The notes under the pieces: model-generated
Database searches by the model: none
What the model saw: the letters and a program-made list of their open reading frames with translations, nothing else
Told to the model about the DNA's origin: nothing
Shown: positions 40,748-50,260 of the stretch, piece by piece
Position numbering within the stretch: the first letter of the stretch is position 1
Layout: each line of letters begins with the position of its first letter
Translations under genes and position numbers: made by a program
Assembly (NCBI RefSeq): GCF_030689685.1
Contig: NZ_JAUYEY010000067.1
Span: 1-64,000 of the forward strand
Direction of reading: 5' to 3'
DNA: 64,000 bases
Source of the DNA: Polaromonas sp.
Lineage (GTDB): Bacteria > Pseudomonadota > Gammaproteobacteria > Burkholderiales > Burkholderiaceae_C

Positions 40748-40865
40748 GTTGCTCTTTTCCAAATACACGACAATGAATGGGACCGCTCTCCCCCTCGCCC
40801 TTTGGGAGAGGGTTGGGGTGAGGAATTGAGCGTTCCGACTGTCATAAGCGTTTGAAACGCTCATC
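40748..40865 (-). repeat. dispersed ~95-125 bp repeat, copy F3 (inverted relative to F2)
   Basis: Reverse complement GCGTTTCAAACGCTTATGACAGTCGGAACGCTCAATTCCTCACCCCAACCCTCTCCCAAAGGGCGAGGGGGAGAGCGGTCCCATTCATTGTCGTGT aligns with F2. Confidence 0.85.
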
Positions 40866-40873
40866 AGGCAACA

Positions 40874-41821
40874 ATGATCCGAAACCGCGTGCGCGATGCC
40901 TTGACCCCGGAAACCCTGGGCCTGATTGAAGCCGTGCACCGCTCCGGCAGCATGGCAGCGGCCGCACGCGAGCTCGGCGTGGTGCCCAGCGCCCTGACCT
41001 ACCGGATCCGCCAGGTGGAAGATGCGCTGGACGTCCTGCTGTTTGACCGCTCCTCGCGGCAGGCAAAGTTGACCGAAGCCGGCAAGGAACTGCTGCGCGA
41101 GGGCAGCCGCCTGCTGCTGGAGCTTGATGCGGTGGCCAATCGAGTGAAGCGGGTGTCCACCGGCTGGGAGCCCTCGCTGACGCTGGCGGTGGACAGCGTG
41201 ATCTCGCGCACCACGGTGATGGAGCTGTGTGAGGCTTTTTTCGCGCTGAACCCGCCTACCCGGCTGCGACTGCGCGAAGAGGCCTTGTCCGGCACGCTGG
41301 AAGCGCTGACTTCCGGTCAGGCCGACCTGGCCATTGGGGTGGCGATTGAGTCCGGCGTGCACAAATCGGTGCAGAGCAACCCACTGGGCAACATCCACTT
41401 CATTTACGCGGTGGCGCCGCATCATCCGCTGGCGCTGGCCGCCGAGCCCGTGACCGACGCGATGCTGATGCCGCACCGCGCCGTTGCGGTGGCCGACACG
41501 GTGCAGCGCGGCATAGGCGTCACTGTCGGCCTGCTGGGCGGACAGGACATTTTCACCGTGCCCGGCATGCAGGAAAAACTGGCCGCTCAACTGCGTGGCC
41601 TGGGCGGCGGCTTTTTGCCCGAGTACCTGGCGCGGCCACACATCGCCACCGGCCGGCTGGTGGAAAAGCGCGTGCAGCGGACTGCGTGCGTGATGCCGAT
41701 TAGTTACGCCTGGCGCCGCAGCGAAAGCGGCCAGGAGGGGCGCGCCCTGCAATGGTGGCTGCAGCAGTTGGCCCGCCCAGCCACACGCAAGGCGCTGCTG
41801 GAGCGCGACCCCAGTCTGTAA
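40874..41821 (+). CDS. LysR family transcriptional regulator
   Basis: LGLIEAVHRSGSMAAAARELGVVPSALTYRIRQVEDAL HTH. Confidence 0.93.
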   Translation: MIRNRVRDALTPETLGLIEAVHRSGSMAAAARELGVVPSALTYRIRQVEDALDVLLFDRSSRQAKLTEAGKELLREGSRLLLELDAVANRVKRVSTGWEPSLTLAVDSVISRTTVMELCEAFFALNPPTRLRLREEALSGTLEALTSGQADLAIGVAIESGVHKSVQSNPLGNIHFIYAVAPHHPLALAAEPVTDAMLMPHRAVAVADTVQRGIGVTVGLLGGQDIFTVPGMQEKLAAQLRGLGGGFLPEYLARPHIATGRLVEKRVQRTACVMPISYAWRRSESGQEGRALQWWLQQLARPATRKALLERDPSL

Positions 41822-41883
41822 AAACCGGCATCAACCGCCGCTGCGTGTAGAGTGCGTCTATGGTTTTCGTTTAAGGTTGCGTT

Positions 41884-42987
41884 GTGACTACATCCAGAAA
41901 TAACAAAGACATGACTCAAAAATCCCGCCCCCGTCCTGCTACCCCTTCCACGCCCCGCCATATCGCCGTGGTCGGCGCAGGCATGGCCGGCATCACCTGC
42001 GCACGTACTCTGGTGCAGGCAGGCCACCGCGTGACGGTGTTTGAGAAAAGCCGGGGTCCGGGTGGGCGCATGGCCACTCGCAACACCGAGTTCGGCGGAT
42101 TCGATCATGGCACCCAATACTTCACGGTGCGCGACAGCCGTTTTGAAAAAGCCCTGGCCACCAGTGCTGGCCTGGTACGGCCCTGGAGCGCCAACACCGT
42201 GCGCATTCTCGACGAGGCCGGCCGTGTGGTGGCGTCCTCGCTGCCGCCCAAAGAGGCGCACTGGGTGCCGACACCGGGCATGAACGCGCTGGTCAAACAG
42301 TGGGCCCAGCCGCTGGCGGCCGCCGATGCGCTGGTGCTGGAGACCCAGGTGATTCGTATGGAAACAGACAAGCTGCACCCGGAGCGCTGGCAGTTGCAGA
42401 CCGAGGGCCCAGGCGCGCGCCCTCTGGTGTATTCGGGCTTTGATGCGGTGATCCTGGCCGTGCCCTCGCCGCAGGCGCATGCCTTGCTGCTGAGCTCGCA
42501 ACAGGGCAAGGCCCTGATGCCGGCACTCGCCGACGTCAGCATCGCCCCCTGCTGGACCCTGATGCTGGCCTTCCCGCAAGCCCTGCAGCCGACCTTGCCG
42601 CATCTGGGCCCGCAGTGGAATGCCGCGCGCAGCACCCATCACCGTATCGCCTGGCTGGCACGCGAGTCGTCCAAGCCCGGCCGCAGTGCGATCGAACGCT
42701 GGACCGTGCAGGCCAGCCCCGAATGGTCGGAACGCCATCTCGAGGATGACGACGAACGCGTCAAGGCCAAACTGCTGAAAGCCTTCACCGAGGTCACCGG
42801 CATACGCGCACAACCCCCACATGTCGCCGTGCACCGCTGGCGCTACGCCCAGACCACCGAGGTGCTGGGCAAGCCCTTTTTGTGGGACGCCAAATCCCGC
42901 ATCGGCGCCTGCGGCGACTGGTGTACCGGTCACCGTGTTGAAGACGGTTTTGTCTCGGGACTGGAAATGGCACTGAAGATCTGTTAG
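41884..42987 (+). CDS. FAD-dependent oxidoreductase (renalase/amine-oxidase-like)
   Basis: HIAVVGAGMAGITCARTLVQAGHRVTVFEKSRGPGGRMATR. Confidence 0.9.
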   Translation: MTTSRNNKDMTQKSRPRPATPSTPRHIAVVGAGMAGITCARTLVQAGHRVTVFEKSRGPGGRMATRNTEFGGFDHGTQYFTVRDSRFEKALATSAGLVRPWSANTVRILDEAGRVVASSLPPKEAHWVPTPGMNALVKQWAQPLAAADALVLETQVIRMETDKLHPERWQLQTEGPGARPLVYSGFDAVILAVPSPQAHALLLSSQQGKALMPALADVSIAPCWTLMLAFPQALQPTLPHLGPQWNAARSTHHRIAWLARESSKPGRSAIERWTVQASPEWSERHLEDDDERVKAKLLKAFTEVTGIRAQPPHVAVHRWRYAQTTEVLGKPFLWDAKSRIGACGDWCTGHRVEDGFVSGLEMALKIC

Positions 42988-43125
42988 CCCCCACGGTTGC
43001 TCACTAGCGTGTAGCGCCCTGCCCCCCGAGGGGGCCGCTGCGCCTGCGGTCTGGCAAAGCCAGTCCCGCGGCCCCTGCTTGCAGGGGAGAGCGCCTCGCA
43101 TAGTGCTCCCACGCTTTCACTGCCG
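42988..43125 (+). repeat. GC-rich mosaic repeat, copy R2
   Basis: GCCCCCACGGTTGCTCACTAGCGTGTAGCGCCCTGCCCCCCGAGGGGGCCGCTGCGCCTGCGGTCTGGCAAAGCCAGTCCCGCGGCCCCTGC. Confidence 0.75.
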
Positions 43126-43144
43126 ATGAGGCATATTTCTGTCC

Positions 43145-44128
43145 ATGCAAACTTCAGCCAAAGGACTTCCAGCGGGCTACATCGGTCGTTTCGCCCCCTC
43201 GCCCACGGGGCCGCTGCATGCCGGCTCGCTGGTCGCGGCACTCGCGAGCTGGCTGGACGCGCAGGCCCACGGCGGCCAGTGGCTGGTGCGCATCGAGGAC
43301 ATCGACACGCCCCGCTGCGTTCCGGGTGCCGATGCCCTGATCCTGCAACAGCTGGCAGCCTGCGGACTGCTGCCCGATGCGCCGCCGCTGTACCAGTCGC
43401 AACGCAGCGCGGCCTACCAGGCCGCGCTTGATGCGCTGATCGGCAAGCAGCTTGCCTACCCCTGCGGCTGCACGCGGCAGGACATCGCGCTGGCGCTGGC
43501 TGAGGCTGGACAGCCCAAAGCCCGCCATGGCGAGCTGGTTTACCCCGGCACCTGCCGCCACGGGCTGGGCGGCCGCCCTGCGCGCGCCCGGCGCTTCCAG
43601 ACTGGGAATATTGAACAAAATTGGCCTCCAGCCCATGCTGGACATGGGAAAGTAGCTATTAATTTAATAGCAAATCTAGGACTCGACTGGCAAGACAGAC
43701 GCCTGGGCTCGCAGCATCAGGATGTGGCCCAGACCGTTGGAGACTTCGTGCTACAACGCGCTGACGGCCTGTGGGCCTACCAGCTCGCCGTCGTGGTGGA
43801 CGACGGCGCACAAGGCATCAGCGACGTGGTGCGCGGCGAGGATCTCGCCGACAACACCGCACGCCAGATCCTGCTGCAGCGCGCGCTGGGATTGCCGACA
43901 CCGCGCTACCTGCATGTGCCGCTGGTGCGGGGGGCAGACGGCGACAAACTGTCCAAGCAAAATGGCGCGCAGCCGCTGGACACTGGCGCGCCGCTGGCCA
44001 GCCTGAATGCCACAGCGCGATTGCTGGGCCTGCAGGTGGCCGCTGGCGGCGGCGTTGGGGACTGGCTGGCTCAGGCGGTGCAGCAATGGGCGGCCCTGTA
44101 CCCGCCGTCGGTCAACACGCGCCCGTAA
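43145..44128 (+). CDS. gluQ: glutamyl-Q tRNA(Asp) synthetase, carrying an in-frame repeat insertion
   Basis: [29 protein letters not shown]...[37 protein letters not shown]. Confidence 0.94.
   Translation: MQTSAKGLPAGYIGRFAPSPTGPLHAGSLVAALASWLDAQAHGGQWLVRIEDIDTPRCVPGADALILQQLAACGLLPDAPPLYQSQRSAAYQAALDALIGKQLAYPCGCTRQDIALALAEAGQPKARHGELVYPGTCRHGLGGRPARARRFQTGNIEQNWPPAHAGHGKVAINLIANLGLDWQDRRLGSQHQDVAQTVGDFVLQRADGLWAYQLAVVVDDGAQGISDVVRGEDLADNTARQILLQRALGLPTPRYLHVPLVRGADGDKLSKQNGAQPLDTGAPLASLNATARLLGLQVAAGGGVGDWLAQAVQQWAALYPPSVNTRP
43618..43675 (-). repeat. ~57-bp palindrome-headed repeat, copy D (inside gluQ, antisense)
   Basis: Reverse complement TTTGCTATTAAATTAATAGCTACTTTCCCATGTCCAGCATGGGCTGGAGGCCAATTTT aligns to copies A/B/C/E. 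Confidence 0.88.
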
Positions 44129-44138
44129 AATCACACCT

Positions 44139-44888
44139 GTGACTGAAACAACTTCCCCCGGCGATACCTCCCCTCCTGCGACAGATGCGACGGAGGTCGC
44201 CCACCATCGCAGCATCCGCAGCTTTGTGCGCCGCACCGGCCGCACCACCCTCGGCCAGGCCAAGGCCTTCGAGGACGTGGGTCCAGCCTACCTGCTGCCC
44301 TATGCGCCCGCGCCCGTGGACTTTGCGGCGGTTTATGGACGTACGGCGCCCACCATCCTCGAAATCGGCTTTGGGATGGGCGAGGCCACGGCCCACATCG
44401 CCGCACTGATGCCAGAGAAAAACTTTCTCTGCTGCGAGGTCCACACGCCCGGCGTGGGCGCCCTGCTCAAGCGCATCAGCGAACAGGGCCTGACCAACAT
44501 CCGCATCGTCCAGCACGACGCCGTGGAAGTTCTTCAGCACATGCTGGCGCCGCTGAGCCTGGACGGCGTGCACATTTTTTTTCCCGATCCCTGGCACAAG
44601 AAAAAACACAACAAGCGCCGGCTGATCCAGCCGCCGCTGATCGCGCAGTTGATGACGCGGCTCCAAGCCGGCGGCTACCTGCACTGCGCCACCGACTGGC
44701 AGCCGTATGCCGAGCAGATTCTCGACGTGCTGGCGGCCGAACCTCTGCTGGAAAACACCGCCGACAGCACCGGCGGCGGCTACGCGCCCAAGCCGCACTA
44801 CCGCCCGCTCACCAAGTTTGAAAACCGCGGCATCCAGCTCGGGCATGGCGTCTGGGACCTGGTGTTTACGCGTGTCCAAGCCCCTTAA
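44139..44888 (+). CDS. trmB: tRNA (guanine-N7-)-methyltransferase
   Basis: [16 protein letters not shown]...[22 protein letters not shown] start. Confidence 0.95.
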   Translation: MTETTSPGDTSPPATDATEVAHHRSIRSFVRRTGRTTLGQAKAFEDVGPAYLLPYAPAPVDFAAVYGRTAPTILEIGFGMGEATAHIAALMPEKNFLCCEVHTPGVGALLKRISEQGLTNIRIVQHDAVEVLQHMLAPLSLDGVHIFFPDPWHKKKHNKRRLIQPPLIAQLMTRLQAGGYLHCATDWQPYAEQILDVLAAEPLLENTADSTGGGYAPKPHYRPLTKFENRGIQLGHGVWDLVFTRVQAP

Positions 44889-44914
44889 AACTGTAGAAGG
44901 CCAGGCCCATACGG

Positions 44915-45111
44915 CCGCCGAGGCTCTCTCTTCACCAGCAGGGGCCGCGGATCTGGCTTTGCCAGTCCGCAGGCGCAGCGCCACCGAGGGGCTGGAGCCT
45001 GCGGCTCCAAACCTGCCTGCGCAGGTTTGGACAGGCGACAGAAGCGAAGCCTCTGGCGAGCGGCGGCCTGCAAGGCCTCGCGCAGTACGCGAAGCGACAA
45101 GCGTGGGGGCT
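44915..45111 (-). repeat. GC-rich mosaic repeat, copy R4 (reverse orientation)
   Basis: Reverse complement closely matches R3. Confidence 0.8.
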
Positions 45112-45144
45112 CATAAATTCGGCGGCTTGCCCACACGCGAGGGC

Positions 45145-46026
45145 GTGAGCCCAAGCTGTGTCAGCTTGCCCGGCGGCGGCTGGCCGACCTTCACCGATTT
45201 CCTGGTCCAGCGTTTCCCCGAAATTTCGCGCGAAGTGTGGCTGCAGCGCATGGCAGTCGGCGCAGTGATGGACGAGTTCGGCGAGCCCGTCACACCACAG
45301 CGCGCCTACCGTGGCCACATGCGGCTGTACTACTACCGCGCCCTGCCACCCGAAATCCGCATCCCATTCGACGAGGAACTGCTGTTCCAGGACGAGCACC
45401 TGGTGGTCGTCGACAAGCCGCACTTTTTGCCGGTCACGCCTTCGGGCCACTACCTGCAGGAGACGCTGCTGGTGCGACTGAAAAACCGGCTGGGCCTCGA
45501 TGGCCTGAGCCCAATCCACCGCATCGACCGCGAAACCGCCGGCATCGTGCTGTTTTCAGTGAAACCGCAGGAGCGCGCTGCCTACCAGGACCTGTTCAGG
45601 CAGCGCAAGGTGGACAAGCGTTATGAAGCGATTGCACCCTGGCGCGCCGACATCACCTTTCCGCGCGTGCGCCGCAGTCGCATTGTGGAAGGCCAGCCGT
45701 TTTTTCGCCAGGCCGAGGTGGACGGACCGCCCAACAGCGAAACCCTGATTGCGCTGCTGGAGACCCGCAGCACGCTGGCGCGTTACGGCCTGAACCCGGT
45801 CACCGGCAAAAAGCACCAACTGCGTGTGCACATGTATGCGCTGGGCCTGCCCATCGTCAACGACCGCGTCTACCCGCCGCTGGACCCGACGCCCGAGGAC
45901 GACTACCGCTTCCCGCTGCAGTTGCTGGCGCAGGCCATCAGCTTCGACGACCCTTTCACCGGCCAGCGCCGACAGTTCAGCAGCAAGCGGCGGCTGGATC
46001 TGCCAGTGAGTGACTCAGGGTTTTAG
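45145..46026 (+). CDS. RluA-family pseudouridine synthase
   Basis: VVDKPHFLPVTPSGHYLQETLL...SPIHRIDRETAGIVLFSV; start uncertain (ORF open upstream through repeat R4). Confidence 0.9.
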   Translation: MSPSCVSLPGGGWPTFTDFLVQRFPEISREVWLQRMAVGAVMDEFGEPVTPQRAYRGHMRLYYYRALPPEIRIPFDEELLFQDEHLVVVDKPHFLPVTPSGHYLQETLLVRLKNRLGLDGLSPIHRIDRETAGIVLFSVKPQERAAYQDLFRQRKVDKRYEAIAPWRADITFPRVRRSRIVEGQPFFRQAEVDGPPNSETLIALLETRSTLARYGLNPVTGKKHQLRVHMYALGLPIVNDRVYPPLDPTPEDDYRFPLQLLAQAISFDDPFTGQRRQFSSKRRLDLPVSDSGF

Positions 46027-46182
46027 TCAAGCCCGGGCCGCAGGCGCAGCGCCCCCTCGGGGCTGGTGCCTGCGGCTCCGAACCTGCTTTGAGCAGGTTG
46101 GGACAGGCGCCAGAAGCGAAGCCTCTGGCGCGCGGCGGCCTGCAAGGTGCAGCAGCTACACGCAGTGAGCAAGCGTGGGGGC
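46027..46182 (-). repeat. GC-rich mosaic repeat, copy R5 (reverse orientation)
   Basis: Shares CAGAAGCGAAGCCTCTGGCG...GCGGCGGCCTGCAAGG...AAGCGTGGGGGCTCA with R4. Confidence 0.75.
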
Positions 46183-47286
46183 TCAAATTTCTTTGGCCGT
46201 GATCTGGTATTTGAAATCGTCCGGCGCGTAGGAGTCAAAGCGACCGCCCGCATCTTCGGCCACGGGGTACATGAAAAAACCCAGCTTTTCCTGCGTTGAG
46301 TTGGGCAAGGCAATATCGTGCGCGGTGTTGAAAGCCATCCAGTTGCCTTCCCAGCCGCCGAACAGCGCCTTGTTGACCGGAGCGACCACTGGGTTGGTGG
46401 TGTTTTTGATCCAATCGGCGGTTTCCAGGCGCATCACCTTGGCCACGTCGGCGGGGTCCATCGCCACCCAGCCGTAGCCCTTGAGGAAAACTTCCGAGCG
46501 GCAATGCTGCGCGCCCTTGAGGCTGGCCGGGTTGCCGCTGAGTTCCTTGTAATCGAAGGCCGAAGGCACCAGGCGAATGCCATACACATCACGCGCCGGA
46601 ATGCCGACCGAACGGCACAGGCCGACAAACAGCGCATTCAGGTCGGCGCATTTGCCGCCGAGGTTGCCGGTCTCCAGCATGGTCTTGATGTCGCCTTCAC
46701 CGCAGCCGCGCACCTTGGGGTCGCGGTAGGTGTTGGCGACGATCCAGTCGTAAATCTTCTGCGTTTTGTCCACATCGGTCTTCGCGCCGCGTGTGGCTTG
46801 CAGCGCGGTGGTGCGCACGATGCCGTCGGTGGGCAAAAACTTTGTCGGTCGGGTGAAGTAGTGCAGCGTATCGGCATCTTCACGCACCGCAGTTTTTTTC
46901 GACCAGTCGATGGCGCGGCCCTGGGTCTGCACACGGCTGGTCAACTCGACAAAGGGCTGCGCCTGGCCGGCAGAAAATTCGGCGTACAGCATCTTGGCGC
47001 CGTCCACCCCGTCATCGGTCAGGTCGGTTTTGCCGTTGCTGGCAAAGCCGCTGGCCTGCGAGCGCTGGTAGTCGCTGTTGACCGAAGGAATCGGCAGCCA
47101 GACTTTGGTCACGCCCTGGGGCTTGAGGATATCCACGCGCGTCGTGACCTCAAAGGTACGCCAGGCACCGCTTTGGGGTGCAAAGTTGCTGCGCGCCGAG
47201 GTCTGCGCGAAGTTGATGGCGGGAAATGCGGCAGCCATCGCGGCTGCAGCGGTATTTTTGAGGAAGGTACGGCGTACGGTGGTCAT
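46183..47286 (-). CDS. transglutaminase-like domain protein, signal-peptide-bearing
   Basis: GGKCADLNALFVGLCRSVGIPARDVYGIRL; Tat-like N-terminus TTVRRTFLKNTAAAA. Confidence 0.88.
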   Translation of the reverse strand: MTTVRRTFLKNTAAAAMAAAFPAINFAQTSARSNFAPQSGAWRTFEVTTRVDILKPQGVTKVWLPIPSVNSDYQRSQASGFASNGKTDLTDDGVDGAKMLYAEFSAGQAQPFVELTSRVQTQGRAIDWSKKTAVREDADTLHYFTRPTKFLPTDGIVRTTALQATRGAKTDVDKTQKIYDWIVANTYRDPKVRGCGEGDIKTMLETGNLGGKCADLNALFVGLCRSVGIPARDVYGIRLVPSAFDYKELSGNPASLKGAQHCRSEVFLKGYGWVAMDPADVAKVMRLETADWIKNTTNPVVAPVNKALFGGWEGNWMAFNTAHDIALPNSTQEKLGFFMYPVAEDAGGRFDSYAPDDFKYQITAKEI

Positions 47287-47580
47287 CAAAAGAACTCCGA
47301 AATAGTGGGTGGGCGACGTGAACGGGCAGGTGAAGATGCACCGGGATGTCAGTGCGGACTGGAGAAAAAGCCCCCAACCGCAGAACAATTATGGCCGCTT
47401 TCACGCCGCATCGCCGCCGCCCCGAAACGACTCAGGCGTCTGGTGACTTGAGCGTTGTCCCCGTGGGGCTGCCGAAGCGCGGAAACTGGTGCCAACAAGC
47501 GGTTCAATGCCACAATCGAAAGTTCTTTTTGCCCGCCCAGTGCTTCCTCGGCCGCCTTACGCAACGTGTCTCCCAAACCC

Positions 47581-48519
47581 ATGCTTGAATTCCGTCAGCT
47601 CCGCTACTTCGTCGAAATTGTTGACGCCGGCTCACTGACGCGTGCCGCAGGCTCTCTTCACATTGCGCAGTCGGCCTTGAGCCAGCAGATGACCAGCCTC
47701 GAGGAGAGTGTCGGCGTCCGTTTGCTCACCCGCAGCGTCAAGGGGGTCACGGCGACCGATGCGGGCTGGGCGGTCTATCGCCATGCCCAGACGATCCTCA
47801 AACTTGGCGCAGAGACGCGGGACGTCGCACAAGGCGCTGGCGTGCATGCGTCGGGCAGGGTCAGGGTGGGACTGCCTTCGAGTATTGCCATGATCCTCGC
47901 CGCCCCCATGCTCAACGAAGTGCAGAAACGTTATCCCGGCATCCTTGTGGAGTTGTACGAAAGCCCGAGCACCTATCTTGCGGCCCAGCTGTTTGACGAA
48001 CGGGTGGACTTGAGCGTCGTCGTCGACAAGTCGCCGCCTCCCGGTCTGGCGACGATGCCCTTGGTGGACGAACGTCTTTACTTGGTGCAGGCGCGTCCGG
48101 TCAGGAAACTACCGGCAACACCGGTCCGCCTGGCCGACCTGACGGGCACGCCAATGATTCTCACGACGCGAGCAACCACTCTGAGGCATATGGTGGATGC
48201 TGCCTTTGCGGAAGCCGGCGTTACGCCGCAGGTGCAGGCCGAGGCAAGCTCGATTCAGACACTTCTCACCGTGGTCGCACAAGGCGCCCTGGCGACACTG
48301 ATTCCGTTTTCCGCCCTGTCCTGGCATGCGGCGACACGCGCCCTGGCCCAACGTCCTGTCGAGCCTGAAGTCCTCAGACGCGCATCACTCGCCTGGTCAC
48401 GCACGGCCTCAATGACCCAAGCCACCGAATGTGTCCGCCTCGTGATTATCGATGTCGTTCGCGAGATGGTGAGCAGCGGCCGCTGGTGTGGCACGACCCT
48501 GTGCGAGCCGGCGCAGTGA
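47581..48519 (+). CDS. LysR family transcriptional regulator
   Basis: MLEFRQLRYFVEIVDAGSLTRAAGSLHIAQSALSQQMTSLEESVGVRLLTRS. Confidence 0.95.
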   Translation: MLEFRQLRYFVEIVDAGSLTRAAGSLHIAQSALSQQMTSLEESVGVRLLTRSVKGVTATDAGWAVYRHAQTILKLGAETRDVAQGAGVHASGRVRVGLPSSIAMILAAPMLNEVQKRYPGILVELYESPSTYLAAQLFDERVDLSVVVDKSPPPGLATMPLVDERLYLVQARPVRKLPATPVRLADLTGTPMILTTRATTLRHMVDAAFAEAGVTPQVQAEASSIQTLLTVVAQGALATLIPFSALSWHAATRALAQRPVEPEVLRRASLAWSRTASMTQATECVRLVIIDVVREMVSSGRWCGTTLCEPAQ

Positions 48520-48521
48520 CC

Positions 48522-49286
48522 TCAGTTCAGCAGGGCCAGTCGCCGCGCCACCTCGGGTGAGGCCAGCGAGGCCTGATAAGCCTCCCGCCCCTCGGCGTCC
48601 AGCCATGTTCCGGCTGCGAGCCCATCGATATGGCGCTTCATGGAAGCCACGGCGCCGGCTTCACCGGCCATGATGGCCTCGACATAGGCCTCGACGCGCG
48701 CAGGCAATTCGTTCGCCGGCACAAGTTCGCTGAGAAAACCCACGCGCAGCATCTCGGCCGCATCGATCACCTGGCCCGTGAGAAACAGCTTCTTGGTGAA
48801 AGGTGAACCAAGGCGCGACACGAAACGACGCAGTCCGCCCGGGTAGTAGTGCAGGCCGAATTTTGCGGCCGGCATGAACATCCGGCTTCCCGTGACGCCG
48901 ATACGAAAATCGCAACAGATCGCGAAATCGGTGCCGCCGCCATAAACGCTTCCGTTGAGCGCGCAGATGGTCGGCAAAGCCAGTGCTTCCACGCGATCGA
49001 GCATGTTCTCGAAACTGTGGTCAAGCCGCGACTGAATAGCGCCAAGGGTGTAGCCGGAGCAGAAGGTTTTCGATCCGCTGCCCGTGAACACAATTGCCCT
49101 GATAGCTGTGTTGCGTTCGATGTCATCAAGGTGCGCCATCAGCACCGGGATGTCCTCCGGGTCAACGCGGTTGTGCTGCCCGGGGCGGCGCAAGGTTATC
49201 GTCGCACATGCCTCGTTGATGACCAGCACCGGCCGCGTCAGCGCCTCTGGCTCCAGCTCTTCCACCTGGCATTCGCGTTCTTTCAT
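48522..49286 (-). CDS. enoyl-CoA hydratase/isomerase family protein
   Basis: AIVFTGSGSKTFCSGYTLGA...ALNGSVYGGGTDFAICCDFRIG. Confidence 0.9.
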   Translation of the reverse strand: MKERECQVEELEPEALTRPVLVINEACATITLRRPGQHNRVDPEDIPVLMAHLDDIERNTAIRAIVFTGSGSKTFCSGYTLGAIQSRLDHSFENMLDRVEALALPTICALNGSVYGGGTDFAICCDFRIGVTGSRMFMPAAKFGLHYYPGGLRRFVSRLGSPFTKKLFLTGQVIDAAEMLRVGFLSELVPANELPARVEAYVEAIMAGEAGAVASMKRHIDGLAAGTWLDAEGREAYQASLASPEVARRLALLN

Positions 49287-50260
49287 TCCGGCTTGATTCC
49301 CTGGTCTTGCACGACCTTCGTGAACTGCTTGATCTCTTTCGATACCAGTGCGTCAAGGTCGGACGGCGAACCGCCGGATACACGGCCTGCCTGGCTTTCT
49401 ATCTTGGCGCGAACCACGGGATCGGCCAGCGCCGCAAGCGTGGCGAGGTGCAACTTGCGTACGATCGCTTCAGGCGTGCTGCGCGGCACAAAGGTGCCGA
49501 TCCATGTGTCGGACTCATAGCCCGGAACGCCGGATTCGGCAATGGTGGGGACGTCGGGGATCAAGGGGGAGCGTTCCTTCGAGGTGACGGCAAGCGCCTT
49601 CAGCTTGCCGCTCTTGATGTGGGGCAAAGCGCCGCTCAGCGTTCCAATGAGCGCGGGAACCTGATTGCCCATGACGTCGACGATGGCCGGGCCGGCGCCC
49701 CGGTAAGGTACGTGGTTCATGGGTTGTTTGGACATGGACTGCAGCAGCCCGCCCGCGAAATGACCCGGTGAGCCAACACCGCCACTGGCATAGTTGAGGT
49801 ATTTTGGTTCTTTCTTCCCCAGTGCCAGCCACTCCATGAGATTGTTGGCCGGAACGGAGGGATGGACCGCAATCACCTGCGGCAAGGCGCCGATCAAGGT
49901 GACACCTCGCAAGTCACGCTCGGTGTCGAACGGCAGTTTGGGCATGAGCGCCTGGTTGATGCTGTGCGACGACACCGTGAACAGCACGTTGTACCCGTCC
50001 GGCGCAGACTTGGCAACGAAGTCCGTGGCAATGCTGCCGCCAGCGCCCGCCTTGTTTTCAACGATCACCGTTTGGCCAAGAATTTCCGACATCTTGGTGT
50101 TGAGCGATCGGGCAATCGTGTCAGTGCCTCCACCTGGTGCAAAGGTCACGATCAGTTTGACCGGCTGCCTGGAAGGAAAGTCCTGGGCCAGCAGAACTGC
50201 AGGCAGCGAAAAAACGGCGGCGAGGCCTAAGACCGTCCGCGCGCAAAAAAAAGTGTTCAT
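49283..50260 (-). CDS. Bug/TctC family tripartite tricarboxylate transporter substrate-binding protein
   Basis: PVKLIVTFAPGGGTDTIARSLNTKMSEILGQTVIVENKAGAGGSIATDFVAKSAPDGY. Confidence 0.95.
   Translation of the reverse strand: MNTFFCARTVLGLAAVFSLPAVLLAQDFPSRQPVKLIVTFAPGGGTDTIARSLNTKMSEILGQTVIVENKAGAGGSIATDFVAKSAPDGYNVLFTVSSHSINQALMPKLPFDTERDLRGVTLIGALPQVIAVHPSVPANNLMEWLALGKKEPKYLNYASGGVGSPGHFAGGLLQSMSKQPMNHVPYRGAGPAIVDVMGNQVPALIGTLSGALPHIKSGKLKALAVTSKERSPLIPDVPTIAESGVPGYESDTWIGTFVPRSTPEAIVRKLHLATLAALADPVVRAKIESQAGRVSGGSPSDLDALVSKEIKQFTKVVQDQGIKPE

Noticed and set aside
41704-43101. 465-aa minus-strand ORF
   Set aside because: Opposite the FAD oxidoreductase gene; antisense artefact
44707-45144. 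N-terminal extension of the RluA-family ORF through repeat R4
   Set aside because: Open frame overlaps trmB and a dispersed repeat; homology begins only near GVSPSCVSLPGGGWPTF
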